Shown piece after piece: positions 13,601 to 25,494 of a DNA stretch of 64,000 nucleotides. The position numbers and the translations under genes are program-made. This DNA comes from Anagrus nilaparvatae (lineage: Eukaryota; Arthropoda; Insecta; Hymenoptera; Mymaridae). The notes under the pieces are model-generated. The model had not been told where the DNA came from, ran no database searches, and worked only from the letters and a program-made list of their open reading frames with translations. Numbering within the stretch: the first letter of the stretch is position 1; each line of letters begins with the position of its first letter. The DNA is taken from assembly GCA_022575985.1 (NCBI GenBank), contig JAKSXM010000238.1, positions 13,658,001-13,722,000 of the forward strand, written 5' to 3'.

Positions 13601-16600
13601 GGTAAACAAATAGCATGGATAGACCAAGGGCTGCAAACTTTTGCAGCTAGGTGTTTATTATGAAAATTATTTACAAGATTTTCTGGTCTATCTCCAGATC
13701 TTAAATCACGTATATATTCTTTTGTAAAAAATGAATCATCAATTTTCACAGGAAACGATAAAATAAAGTTTGGCTGTGGTTTTGCATTTAATACTAAACG
13801 ATACAAAGGATCTAATAACGAAGTCAAAGGAGGTTTTGAGCTTTTGAAAAAAGAAAGGTAACAAACCAACTCTTTTTGTGTGAATGATTGCATGGCAAGA
13901 TAAGTAACAACTTCAAGTATAGCATGTAGGAGCTCTGCAAAATATTGTTAATAAAATTAAGTTACTCATAATTCTAACTCAAGAGTTAAACAAAATTTGT
14001 CTATTACCTTTAAGTTGTAAATCTTGGCTTACAAAAACTTGTTTAAATCCTTTTAATAATTTTATTACTGCACCAATCCTAGCTAGTGCAGCACAACTTG
14101 ATAAACTTTCTTTACAAATAATTGCTAATTTTCTAAATGCATTAATCATTATTGCAATTCTTTCACTACTTAAATTTCTAGTAAAAAAAAAGTATATATT
14201 AACTACAGGGCTGTAGATTAAATAATTAAATAAAATAGAATTAAAATTATCTTACTGCCTACTAAAATGTATTAACAAATCAATTGTTAATGAACACAAT
14301 GCTGGATTTGCATTACAATTTTCATTAGGAACTTCAGTTAATAGGGAATTATGTTGACTAATAAATTTAGACGAAAAGTTTTGATTAATAGGTACTTCAA
14401 CATCAGCATCATATCCATCATCGGCTGTAATATTGTATTCACTATTACTATTATCATCGATATCTCCCCAATCAGATGATAAATCCATTGCCATGGCAGA
14501 AAGCTAAATCATATTCAAATATTTAAAAAATTATATATTCTCTGTTTAGAAGGTATTTAAAAGTTCTGCAGTAATTTGGGCGAAAAAAAGTAAAATTTTA
14601 AAAATCAAAAAAGTAGTAATTAATGTAAATAATTTGTTTTTAGACTTTTATAGGGCCCCGTAATTCGGTAAATTTGATTTTTATCAATTTTGTTTGAAAT
14701 AGTTTCTGGTACAAAATTGAACATATTTTAAAATTCAAAAATTGATAATTTAATTAATTAATTGAAAAGTCTAATTCGCGGTAAAGATTAGATATCGCAA
14801 TAATAAAACAGTTTAAAAATTCTTAAAAATATATATATTTTACATATTTCTGATATCATTTAATAATAATTGATATTGATAACAGAAACCGAAACAAAAA
14901 TGTATTTCAAAATATCAATTTAAAAAAAAAGTAATATTATTTAACCGGGATAATGATGATGTACAGAAAGATTACGTATATATTCTAAATAGAAATATCA
15001 ATATTTATGACAATCAAACGTTCATTAACCTTCTTTTTATAATATTATCTTTTCATGTACAAAAAGATTACAATTACTTTAATAAAATACTAATATTATG
15101 TAAGTAGATCATTTTGTAACTTTATAATCTAATCGTGTGTAATAGTGCATTGTTCATAAAAAGTAGATATATCAAGACTATTTTTTGTAGCATAGTTTGA
15201 AAAGAATTTTCGCAAAAGTTATTTATTAATTAAAATTTGAGATAAATAAAATATTAAAATGATATGATTATAAAATACCATGAAAGGTCGAGACGAAAAC
15301 AGTTTTGTAGATATTAAAATTTGTGAATTTTAATCTTTTAAGTGGTCAATGATACTTCATTTTTAATTTAAAAATAATAAAATTTAATTATTATTCATTT
15401 TAAATTTTAAAGTTATTTGATAAAAAATTAAATGCTATGATAATGCTACCAAGTGTTTATATTTAAAAAAAAAGAATTATCCTAAAAAAACAAGATTTTG
15501 ACTTGTTCTCAAATAGGTTTTTTCGAAATTAAGAATGAATTAAACATGATTTTAAATATCTTTACTTTTGGTACTCGTTTTGGTATCAAAACTTGCATTA
15601 ATTTACATTATAATTAGGCTTCAATGAACTACTTTGAATCGTAAACATATTTACAGGAAAATAAATGGAATATTTAATTATCATGGATTTATAAAAATTT
15701 ATAGAAGCTGAACACGCATAATTAAATGTTATCAACAATATAAATAAAACTTACTCGATGAGAATTGTGCGAAGGAATTGTTTGTTCTTTACTAGCTCTT
15801 ATCATTGATACTTGAAAAAATATTTCAATTAAAGCTCCAATACCACAACATAATTTAACATCTTTGTTTATTAATTCTTCTCCAATAACTTTGACAATAT
15901 CAAATTCAGCTGAAATTTTTTATCATTCGTTATTTAAACATTTTAATTAAAAATAATATCAAATGAATGATAAATTATTCATTTTTTCCCTTTTATTTTA
16001 TACTTACTCGAAGATGAGGCAGTAAGGCAACTTGTTATCACAGACTCGAATAATCTTATAGCAAATTTATTTGTTTCTGAAATATTTTATTAAAAATTAT
16101 TTATTTACTAATGTTTTTATTTAAATAAACAATGTTTACTAACCATTTAATTGATCAGTGGCTATTGATACAGCTAATAGTTCTAGTAATTTAACTGCTT
16201 TTTCAAAAATTTGATGCGCTGCAAATATAGAACGAAATTTCGGACTGCATAAAATAACACCAGCAGTTGCTCTCCATACTCCACTTGCTTGATAAAAATT
16301 TGACCTATTATTTAAATTTTTCTTATATTTTTCTGATGATAAATTAATGTTATTTTCCTTTGATTCGTTGTTATTAAATAAATTTAATAAAATATTTGTT
16401 TCTTTAGTTAAACGTTCGAATAAGGCATTTGAAGCTGGATTTGAACTAGACGTTTCGTCATTTATTTCTGTATCATCTTCAAAGTTTTCGAAATTTTCCA
16501 TTTCCATGATAACGCATATTTCCAAAAATTCGTAAGTACTTTTTAGAAAACTTTGATTATTCAATAAGTTTAATATTTTATTTAATGGATTTTCAGCCAT

Positions 16601-18757
16601 AAATTTTTCAAACGTTGATGGATGTATTATTAAATTAGAGATAGCTGATAAACATGATTTTATCAAAAATTTAATAGTACCGAATTCAATATTCTTACTA
16701 TCTAATAATCCGATTGATTTATTAAATACGGGATAGAATAATTCAAAAAGAAGATCTTGTTGGACAATAAAAGTAGCCCTTGGTGTAATTTTCAATAAAT
16801 GTTTCATTATGATATGAGTTAATTTTGCATTATCTAAAGTTATTAGATCTTTATAAATTTCTAAGAAACTCCAGCTTTGTATGTGAAGAACACTACAAGA
16901 ACTACAAGTTTCATTCATTCTGGGGAATCCTCCCAACTCTTTAAATATAATTTTTTCAATTAAAGCTGTTGTTAAATGATAAGTTTGAAGTGTAGACTTT
17001 TTAAGAAAATTGATAATAGTTGTTAATAAATATTTTGGTGAAAAACAACAACATGATCCAGCATTTATCATTACTTTGATAAGTCTGATTTGCAACTCAG
17101 GATCCAACTGATGACTTTTGCTAAGTAATAATGTCAAAGTTGAAAATAGAGATGCTATCGAGCACACAGATTTTGTTAGAGAAATTCTAGAGCTTGCGAC
17201 TAAAGTTGGTTCAAAAAATGGTAAACCCATATCATCAAAATGATGATGATTTTCAAGCGTTGAATAGTCAAGGCAACCTCGATGTTTTGCTTTGCTACAA
17301 TAATTAACATGATTGAAATCAAGTCTTTTACGTTTTAGAGCAACTAATAACGTTCCAATCATATCAATAACTTTTCCGGCACGAGACACGGATTTGACCG
17401 GATCTAAACATGGCATATCAACAATAAATAATATAACTTTTTCCAAAAGTCTTCCTTCCTGACTATCGGTAAATAATTGTAATTCTTCTAAAAAGTCTTT
17501 AAATTTTTCTGTTGAGTCTTTTTGACGAAGCATGAAGAATAAAAATGTTATTATTCCATGCAACGTTGCGAATATAAATTCTTGTATCAAAGAACCTTCT
17601 TCAATAGATATTGATTTGATATTTGATTTATTGCAAGAATCTTCTAGTAGTTTTAAACTCATTGGTAATAAACCATTATGAATAATAGCATTGATAGGCT
17701 CATCATTGTGTAATATTTTTTCCATTGTTGCTAACATTAATTTTGCTGTTACTGCCTTAAGACTAGCTATTTGTAAGTTAGAGTAATAAACATTTTCATT
17801 AGTGAATTGTAAGGCCCACAAAGATTCAAGAGAGAATTTGAGAACTTGCATTGATGAATTATAATCAATTGAATTATCTTGATCAATTAATAACTGAATC
17901 AATTGAATTATCAAATAACTGATTTCAAAATTATTAATTTTTGATTCTAAAACATGTTTTATACGATCGTCAATCATATCTTGCCACAATAATTCTTGTT
18001 GATTGTTAGATGCAATCGGAGTTGAATGTTTATTATCATCAGTACCGTTAACATGATTGTCTAGGATTATAGGTGAATCTTCATTTTTTCTCTTTTTCAA
18101 TTCATCTTCACTTCTAACAACTGACGTAAAATATTCAAAATCCATTGGATTTAGATGAATTCTAAAATTTGATGATTTATCTCCATTAACATCACTGAAA
18201 TATTCTGAATCACTGCTATTTTCTAGGTTCTGATGTTGATAATCATTTGATAATTTAGAATTTAATTGTAAACGTTGCAATTGATAATTATTAGGCTTTT
18301 TCTTTCTTCTACGTGAAAAAATATTATCCTCAAAAAATAATTTATCATCATCATCTTTTAATTTCTTTTTTTTCTTCTTTTTTCTTTTCTTTTTTTGTAA
18401 TTGTAAATCAATGTTATCAATTTGATCATCGTTACTTCTAAATTTAACGTAAGCATTATTGATAATTTGATTGTAATGCTGATTAGAAGTTGATGAAATA
18501 ACCGGATAGAGAGCAATTAACAATGCAATTAGTTCACGCGTACATGTAATGTCTTTAACACCTAATTGATAAATAACATTTAAGCAACGCCATCCGCGTT
18601 CTTCTTGTAAATATTTTCTTAAAGTCGTTACATTATTGATATTTTTATCATCACATAATTTATGAATATCTGATAAAAATTCACATGCTATCAACGTTGC
18701 TATGTTTGATTCTCCAGAAGTGCTGAAATTATTTTTTGGAAATATTAAATAAATCAT
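4669..18757 (-). CDS. LYST: lysosomal-trafficking regulator (LYST / mauve), BEACH-WD40 protein
   Basis: Thirty-exon gene; every join was checked to keep frame, giving 10,044 nt or 3,347 residues (human LYST about 3,800). LYST-family BEACH proteins control lysosome-related organelle size and vesicle fusion. Exons from the 5' end: 18757-16144, 16076-16008, 15909-15755, 14503-14256, 14177-14008, 13934-13413, 13339-13235, 13157-12848, 12780-12626, 12558-12337, 12270-12077, 12001-11552, 11475-11236, 11164-10481, 10410-9933, 9881-9439, 9372-9137, 8298-7964, 7881-7658, 7593-7432, 7354-7110, 7045-6979, 6911-6761, 6691-6333, 6243-6060, 5991-5827, 5736-5600, 5524-5286, 5221-4943, 4870-4669. The large first exon encodes alpha-solenoid sequence with an internal K-rich, acidic, disordered stretch. 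A concanavalin-like region lies at about residues 1180-1450 (GPNHTNL). PH-like and BEACH domains lie at about 2540-3000 ([28 protein letters not shown]). WD40 repeats end the protein ([20 protein letters not shown]). The BEACH and WD40 match is to LYST, not to neurobeachin or WDFY3. Start uncertain: a 3' splice-site-like sequence lies just inside the first exon (acceptor before 18722). Confidence 0.93.
8440..8925. repeat. 142-bp tandem repeat inside a LYST intron
   Basis: This lies in the 838-bp intron 8299-9136; most other LYST introns are 50-130 bp. At least three diverged copies of a unit of about 142 bp can be aligned by a GCGACCCAAAAAAC motif at 8537 and 8678 and its variant GCGGCTCAAAAAACC at 8821. 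A run of CCCYYTTGGGGGTAGTTTT-like sequence recurs at about 8463, 8612, 8745 and 8897. The periods are 141 and 143 bp. No open frame spans it. It looks like a local satellite or a decayed repetitive element. Confidence 0.7.
14504..15754. other. large LYST intron, no recognisable feature
   Basis: A 1,251-bp intron between coding exons ending at 14256-14503 and 15755-15909. It is AT-rich, with no open frame and no repeat that I could align. It may hold decayed transposon sequence. Confidence 0.5.
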
Positions 18758-19041
18758 GAAATATAGCGTATGCTTGATAATAATAATTTTATTTGTTTAT
18801 TTTCTGTATTAAATACGATATTAAATAATAATTGTTTACTTTAAATTGATAAGCTCATATATTTTTTTAATAAATTACACTGTTTACTGAATATCTAAAG
18901 ATTGTTTATTCAAATAATGAGTTATTTTATTAAAATAAATCAATTACAAATTGTTTATTCTAATAAATTTTTTATCATGCGTTTAAAAAATTATCTGGTT
19001 TACAGTAGGCTTTTTTATTATCATATCATCACTGTTTTCGC
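18758..19041. other. LYST 5' flank
   Basis: AT-rich sequence upstream of the annotated LYST start. It should contain the 5' UTR, or an upstream first exon if the acceptor next to 18722 is used. No clear ATG-bearing exon could be identified. Confidence 0.4.
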
Positions 19042-19147
19042 TTTTTATAAAAAACCATAACGGGAAAAAATATATAGGGTTCGAATTTGCTAACTGTATT
19101 GAAATTCAAAACCTATATTTTGTCCTTCCCGGTGATTTTTATAAAAA
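19042..19147. repeat. short hairpin repeat (MITE-like)
   Basis: Inverted arms of about 36 bp at 19042-19079 and 19112-19147. The left arm reads TTTATAAAAAACCATAACGG and onward. The right arm is its imperfect reverse complement, ending CCCGGTGATTTTTATAAA. About 32 bp separates them. No target duplication was defined. Confidence 0.5.
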
Positions 19148-19158
19148 TAGATACTTTA

Positions 19159-19606
19159 GGTCCTTTCTACACCAGCACCTAATCATCTTTTATTATAATT
19201 TTTTTTTTATTTACTATGATAATGTCATTTATTTATTCTTCATTGTTGCTATTACTGATCTATTTACTTTAAAAATTGTATTGATTTTGATATTTAATAT
19301 TAAATTGTATTATCATGAATTTAGTAAATCTTAATTAAATTTGTTACTTTATAATTATATTTTTCTATCTAATATTATTTTCTAATTTACTTAAATTATT
19401 TTTGTAATTTTTATCAAAACTGTATTTTAAAGGGCGTCATTGCCCGTATATTGACAAATAAATAAATAATCATGCCTGATAGATATTTCTTGGTATAGCT
19501 GCGGCGTAATTATAACTTACAGGGTTAATTACGTCAGCTACCCTAAAAAATGTCCAGCAGACACGATTATCATAAAAGATGATTATGTTCTGGTGTAGAA
19601 ACGACC
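19159..19606. mobile_element. Harbinger-like MITE, 448 bp
   Basis: Terminal inverted repeats of about 35 bp: the left end starts GGTCCTTTCTACACCAG and the right end, reverse complemented, starts GGTCGTTTCTACACCAG. Similarity continues through AATCATCTTTTA. The element is flanked on both sides by TTA (19156-19158 and 19607-19609), which fits the 3-bp TWA target duplication of PIF/Harbinger. There is no transposase; a short internal frame on the minus strand looks non-coding. Confidence 0.75.
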
Positions 19607-19609
19607 TTA

Positions 19610-22600
19610 AATATTTGAGCTTTAGTAAATGAGTTAATATTAAAAGATTAATAAGCAGAAACCAGATCATTTAGGCGACCAAATTTTTTACCTTAAAACT
19701 GTTTTATTTAGTTTATAGTTCAGAAAAGTAATACTTTACAAAAAACAATTTGGCAACCAGAATGTTCTGGACTCTCCTTACATTTCCAATAAAAAATTTT
19801 ATGTAATCAATAGATATTTTTCATAGATCAAAAGATGGTATGTAGTAATAAAAGTATAGGGTTTAAGATTTATAATAACACACGCAAAGCTTTTTTTTTC
19901 ATATAAAACCACGGAATGATATTGTGTTGCGGTTTACATATATTAATTTATTTACGTAACAAATATGATATAAAATACCTATCATATTTAAAATGAATTT
20001 TTTTTCTATTCAATTTATAATAATTTGAATTTTTAATTATTTATTTTTAAAAAGGATTAAATAGGTAATCAAACGAAGGCAATTAAAAATTGATTACATA
20101 AAATATCTTGTTTTATTATAAGCTTTTTAAAAAATATGTTTACCAGAAAGAAAGAATATCCTTGATATCATGGCCATCTTTTACACTTGCGAGTAATTCT
20201 GATAAAAATATATCTAGCCAATTGGATTTCTATAAAATTTAATAATCGTTAACAATTTTTCAGAATTTTCTATGGATATAAAATATAAAGGCGAAAAACC
20301 ACGATATCTAATATTATATTATTATTGTGTAACTAAATGGATTTAAAAATTTACAGTTGAAGGAATATTTAGGTCATTTTATAGTTTTTCTATCGATGAA
20401 ATATTGTTTATTCTTTGAGTTTTTGTTAACCTCACCTTAAGCAATTTTTTAATATTTATTAAAAAATAAAATATTTGATTTTCGTGTTCAAATAAATTAT
20501 TTAAGATATAAGCCATTTTTTCAAGATAATTATAATAAAATTTAAACAGAATCCATAAAAAATGAGGAAGCATTAAGTGTATTATCAAATGAAACTAATG
20601 CGGTTATCTAACTTAAACTTGTTATCTTAATATCAATCTTTATGATCAAAATTTCTTAATTTAAAATATTCTTGTTTGTATATATATATATATATATATA
20701 AATATTGATAAACGAAAATTGGAATGAAAAAAAAGTAATTTTTATTTATGGAATTTATTTTTAAAATGATAACGTATCGATATACAGGGCTGTAATTATT
20801 GGAAACTACAATATTTCTCGATGATTCTAATGTGAATGGGTTTAATGTTGTTCAGATAGTTAAATAGTATTTTCAGAATATGCAAAAATATTGAATGACT
20901 GATTTTTTATTTTTTCAATTTTATAAATTTAATAATATTTTTATATTTCAAAACTAAAAAAAGCTAAAAAAGGTTTTAAATTTATGAAAAAGCTCATTCT
21001 TAATTATCTGTATAGCAGGATTCAGGGTGCAGGATAATGATAATTAAAAATATTTTAATTCAAAAAGTATTATATATATAAAATACAATTTTTTACCCAG
21101 CTAATATAAAAACTACTCGAAAAACTATAATAATTAATTTTACTTTCAAAAGTCAAGTAATCATCAACCGGTGCACAAATTAAATATTTTCATTTTAATT
21201 TTGGGTTTTAAATATCGATTTTATTAAATAACAGGAATTCTTTTTACTTTTATGCCTGATAGACAAAGATTATGAAATTAAAAAAATTTCAAACTCACCT
21301 CAGAACTATTTTTTTCGTGTTTAATGAAGTAGTGCCAAAAAACTTCCAAATTATTTAATACATTAAAAGACATCGCCACATAATAATTTAACTAAAAAAC
21401 ACCTTTTTTTAAAAACTTCAATTTTTCTTCCAATCACCATATAAATCTAAAACAAACAGAAAAGACAAAAATTCAATGTCAATAAGCCGGTACACATAAA
21501 ATAATAAGCATGCACGAAGCTTTGACTAGAACTGAAGTGAATATACAAGTTAGTGTATTAAACAAATCATATACTGAGAGATAATATTGAAAAAAAAAGT
21601 AAAATAAAGTATAAAGTGTATATAGGTAGGGGTTTTTTCTCATACAATATTACAAAGTATTAATTCCCTTCCACTAATAAGTATTATCTGATATGTGGTA
21701 ATAATAGGGTTTTTTTTTCTTTTTTAACTTTATGCAAACTCAAGTATAAGGTAACTAATGCTGCACTTTTTTTGTGGCTAGACTTTGAACTTACAGAATA
21801 CCTGTTAAGTAACTGTTTAATTATGTAATGTTACTTATTAATTTTTCATATAAATAAAAAATTTTTGAAATATACGTGACTCTAATAACGTTGAATAAAA
21901 TTTTTAAATTTATCAAAGAAAACAATGTTTGCGAGAATGATTTCTTATTTTATAAAGGGGATAAATTTAAAACGAGTTCATTTTATAATTGATAACATTT
22001 AAATAAATTATTGCAGTTATATAATGAAGAAAAATAAAAATCTATATAGATTCCTGATTGACCAGTTTTTCTTTATAATATTATGTGTGTCGTGTGTGTG
22101 GTGTGTATTATTTTACAATTTTAAAAGATAATGAAACCTAAAAAATACCCATGTTTCACCCTCGTTAAAGAAAAACATATACTAAGGGATTTTAGACATT
22201 GTAATTTAGTATTTATAAAAAAAATATTTTTTTTTTTTTATAGACAAAAGATTGGTAAAAATGACCAATATTGTTTTTTTATTGATAATAAGTTAAAGAT
22301 TTTATGATTATAATCTATTAACGTCATAAAAATTAATCTTTTAAGATTTTTTTTTGTTATTTTTGTGGAAAGATTAAAATGTTGTTTTATTAACAATAAA
22401 ATAATGAATATTTTTGAGTTTCAATAAGCCCTTTGTAATGATGTCGAAATTATTCTTACTTCACAGTCTTTGGTTCCCCAATCTGGCCCAGAATAAAAAC
22501 ATTCTCCATAACTAAAACTCGGTTAAATAGGCCAAGAAACAGAGGACTATATTTTATAAAATTCTTATAAATAGCACTGCTACCTTGTTTTTTTACCAAA

Positions 22601-24363
22601 TAAATTCTGATTAGCCTTAATTTTTTGGTGTTAGGGTCTATTATTAACACCGTTATAGCCAATAAACAAAATTCTGCCAAAATAAAATTTTTTTATAAAA
22701 ATAGGCTTTATATGGCTTAAAAATTTTGTATATGCCCAAAGTTTCTATGAATTTCTTACTTTTCATTGAATAGTTTCTTTTTTGGAAAAACCTGAAATTA
22801 GGGCTCAAACTCAGTAAAGAATTGTACAAAATTTTTGTGACCTAAAAAGCATATCTTTATTAAAAAATTTTATTTTGGTAGTAATTCAAAAATTGTTCAT
22901 TTTGGCTAAAAAATTGCCTACAGCGTGAAAAAATAAGCGATAAAAATTTTCGCTTATTTTTAGGTTTTTTGGATTCAATAGCATTTTGCCTATCTACAAA
23001 TAATACGTATTCGATATAACGATCCTGCCCCGTTCAAAGCCAATTCATGAAAAAATAAGGTAGCAATAGTATTTGAAAGATAGTCTAATAAACCCTATCT
23101 AAAAAAATACAGTAATCTATTTCTTGATCCATAAGGCCTATTCAACCGAGTTATACGTGTAGGGATGTTTTTTCAACTATATTAACCCACTCTCAAAGCC
23201 ATGAGCAATTAGAAGACTCCAGAACTGCAGAGTCGCCAGAAAATTTATTTTTAAGTTTTCAAAGTTTTTCTTAATTAATATTTATTATATTGTTATATGA
23301 GATTTGTTTAATTATTTCTATTAAAATATATCTTTTATATTATTTTCAATATAAATTGATTGAATATTAAAATAGAGTAACTTGACAATATGTGAAAAAT
23401 CCCATTGAAAAAATAACTATTCTGTTTTAAAATTTATTTATATTTCAGTAAAAATAAATTTCAGGGCCCAGAGGGAATTTTTTATTTAAGTTGCATAACA
23501 GAGTAATTATTTTTTGTTTACCAGTTAAATAAATATTATGTTTACTAGGTATATGAAATTTATGGAGGTTATCAAGAATTAATATATCTAGTTTTCCATT
23601 ATACGTAACTTTATATTTATATATAAAAATAAGTTAATTATTTTTTTTTAATTAATAAGCATGGGTACTGTTTATTTACTAAATCAAATGATAAACTATT
23701 TTTTATTTAAAATCTATTATTCTAGCAAAATGACCCAGAAAAAATAAATTATCTTTCAAAATTCGGTAATTCACTTATTGAAACATTATCCACAAGATTG
23801 TATTTACGTAAATTGTCAAATCAATAAAATCAAACAGATACCGATAAGTAATATTTATAATAATTTAAAGATTATTATCAATAAGATTATTTTAATCTAT
23901 TTATATATTTCATACTTATAACAATAAAGAAAAATTCATATTTAGTCATTTTATGACGCACTTTGTTCAGGATTGAACAATAATTAAGCAATAAGCGTTT
24001 GATATTAAAGACCTGGATAAAGATATATATATATTTTTTTAATTTATATGAAATATGTACAAATCCCGAAACAGTTTAGCTAAAAGCAGCTGATTACAAA
24101 AATAAGCTTGTGCCAAAAAGTAATTTTGTAAATACTTCATGTTTCGAGTATTATAAAACCAGATTTCTGATATCATTGATACCCGTCATTGACGATTTCT
24201 GGTTTATTTTTATTCATTTTTGAAATACATCAAATTTGTAATAAATTAAATATAGTATCCAGTGTAAACAACGGTATTTTTGTGAAGGCAAAATAAAATA
24301 ATATAGAAAACTTTTAACAAAAATAGAGATTTTAAATATTTTTGTATTTATAGATATTTTGGC
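19610..24363. other. AT-rich intergenic region
   Basis: No gene can be supported. Visible items are a (TA)n run at about 20681-20700, a GT-rich microsatellite at about 22085-22110, and a small hairpin (AAAAATAAGCG...CGCTTATTTTT) at about 22931-22964. A 74-codon minus-strand frame at 22456-22680 has no recognisable family. The region 22680-23230 has slightly higher complexity and may be decayed transposon DNA. Confidence 0.5.
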
Positions 24364-25020
24364 TTTATTCGCTTCAAACCATTCGAATTGGTTAAAATTC
24401 CTCATAAATCAAGTTTTCTAATAAAAAAAGTGCTGATGAAATAGGGGAAGAGAATTTTCTTGACAATTTTTATTTTTGCAAAAATCGTAAGGGGTTATAT
24501 ATGGAAAATTGGCCGATTTTTTGATTTTTCAAATTTCTTGTTTTTTTGGACTGGAAAATGTTCGAAACAGTTAAAAACTTATATTTATATCCTTCAAGGG
24601 GTCGGGAAGCTCAAAAAAGCTGATATAAATGGATTTAAGTGAGTTTTAAAATTTTTGGATTTTTAGATTTTTTGATTTTATTCGCTTCCAACCATTTGAA
24701 TTGGTTAAAATTCCTCATAAATCAAGTTTTCTAATAAAAAAAGTGCTGATGAAACAGGGGAAGAGGATTTTCTTGACAATTTTTATTTTTGCAAAAATCG
24801 TAAGGGGTATATATGGAAAATTGGCCGATTTTTGAATTTTTCAAATTTCTTGTTTTTTTGGACTGGAAAAGGTTTGAAACAGTTAAAAACTTATATTTAT
24901 ATCATTCAAGGGGTCGAAGAGCTCAAAAAAGCTGATATAAATGGATTTAAGTGAGTTTTAAAATTTTTGGATTTTTAAATTTTTTGGTTTTATTCGCTTC
25001 AAACCATTCGGATTGGTTAA
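24364..25020. repeat. 313-bp tandem repeat (2.1 copies)
   Basis: Copy 1 starts at 24364, copy 2 at 24677 and a truncated third copy at 24989, marked by TTTATTCGCTTC. The periods are 313 and 312 bp. Copies 1 and 2 are near identical over their length, with scattered substitutions and small indels. The third copy breaks off at about 25020, 59 bp before the LTR retrotransposon. No coding capacity. Confidence 0.88.
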
Positions 25021-25078
25021 GAAAGTGGTATGTAATATCAAGTGTAATAAATAGAAAATTGTATTATACTGCTTTAAT

Positions 25079-25478
25079 TGTAACGTTGTTGGTAACCGCG
25101 CAGGCGTAAATATTAGCGGCAATCTTAGCTGAGTTTAAATATATTAAATACATTGGTCACTCTACTATAAAGCACTACATAGTTACTAAGTATTCACTAG
25201 ATTTAAGATGTATGTATGTAAATGTAATATATGTATATTAAAGTCTTCATGGTGGGAGTATACCATGTAACTTCAGCATCTTTTGTTTTTGGAAATACGC
25301 TCTCTCGCTTTTGGGCTGTCATTGTAATAAGTTGGATAATTAAAACACGTTATGTCAAATGTTAATTAATATCTTATTATTTGGAGTTTATCCTATTTAT
25401 TTTATCCAATTGATATCCTAATCATAAAAGTGCACGTTCTCAATAGAATTTGCCATATATTTTATTGAGGACATCACA
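25079..25478 (+). repeat. 5' LTR
   Basis: 400 bp, TGTAACG...ACATCACA. It matches the 3' LTR over its whole length with no difference noticed by eye. Confidence 0.93.
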
Positions 25479-25483
25479 TAATT

Positions 25484-25494
25484 TGGCGCAGTCG
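25484..25494 (+). other. primer-binding site
   Basis: TGGCGCAGTCG begins 5 bp after the 5' LTR. TGGCGC is the expected complement of a tRNA 3' CCA end. The continuation resembles the tRNA-Ser-type site known from the 17.6/297 group of insect Gypsy elements. Confidence 0.75.

Noticed and set aside
24430..24770. CTGATGA in the 313-bp repeat as a hammerhead ribozyme
   Set aside because: No GAAA with flanking stems in the required order; only the heptamer matches.
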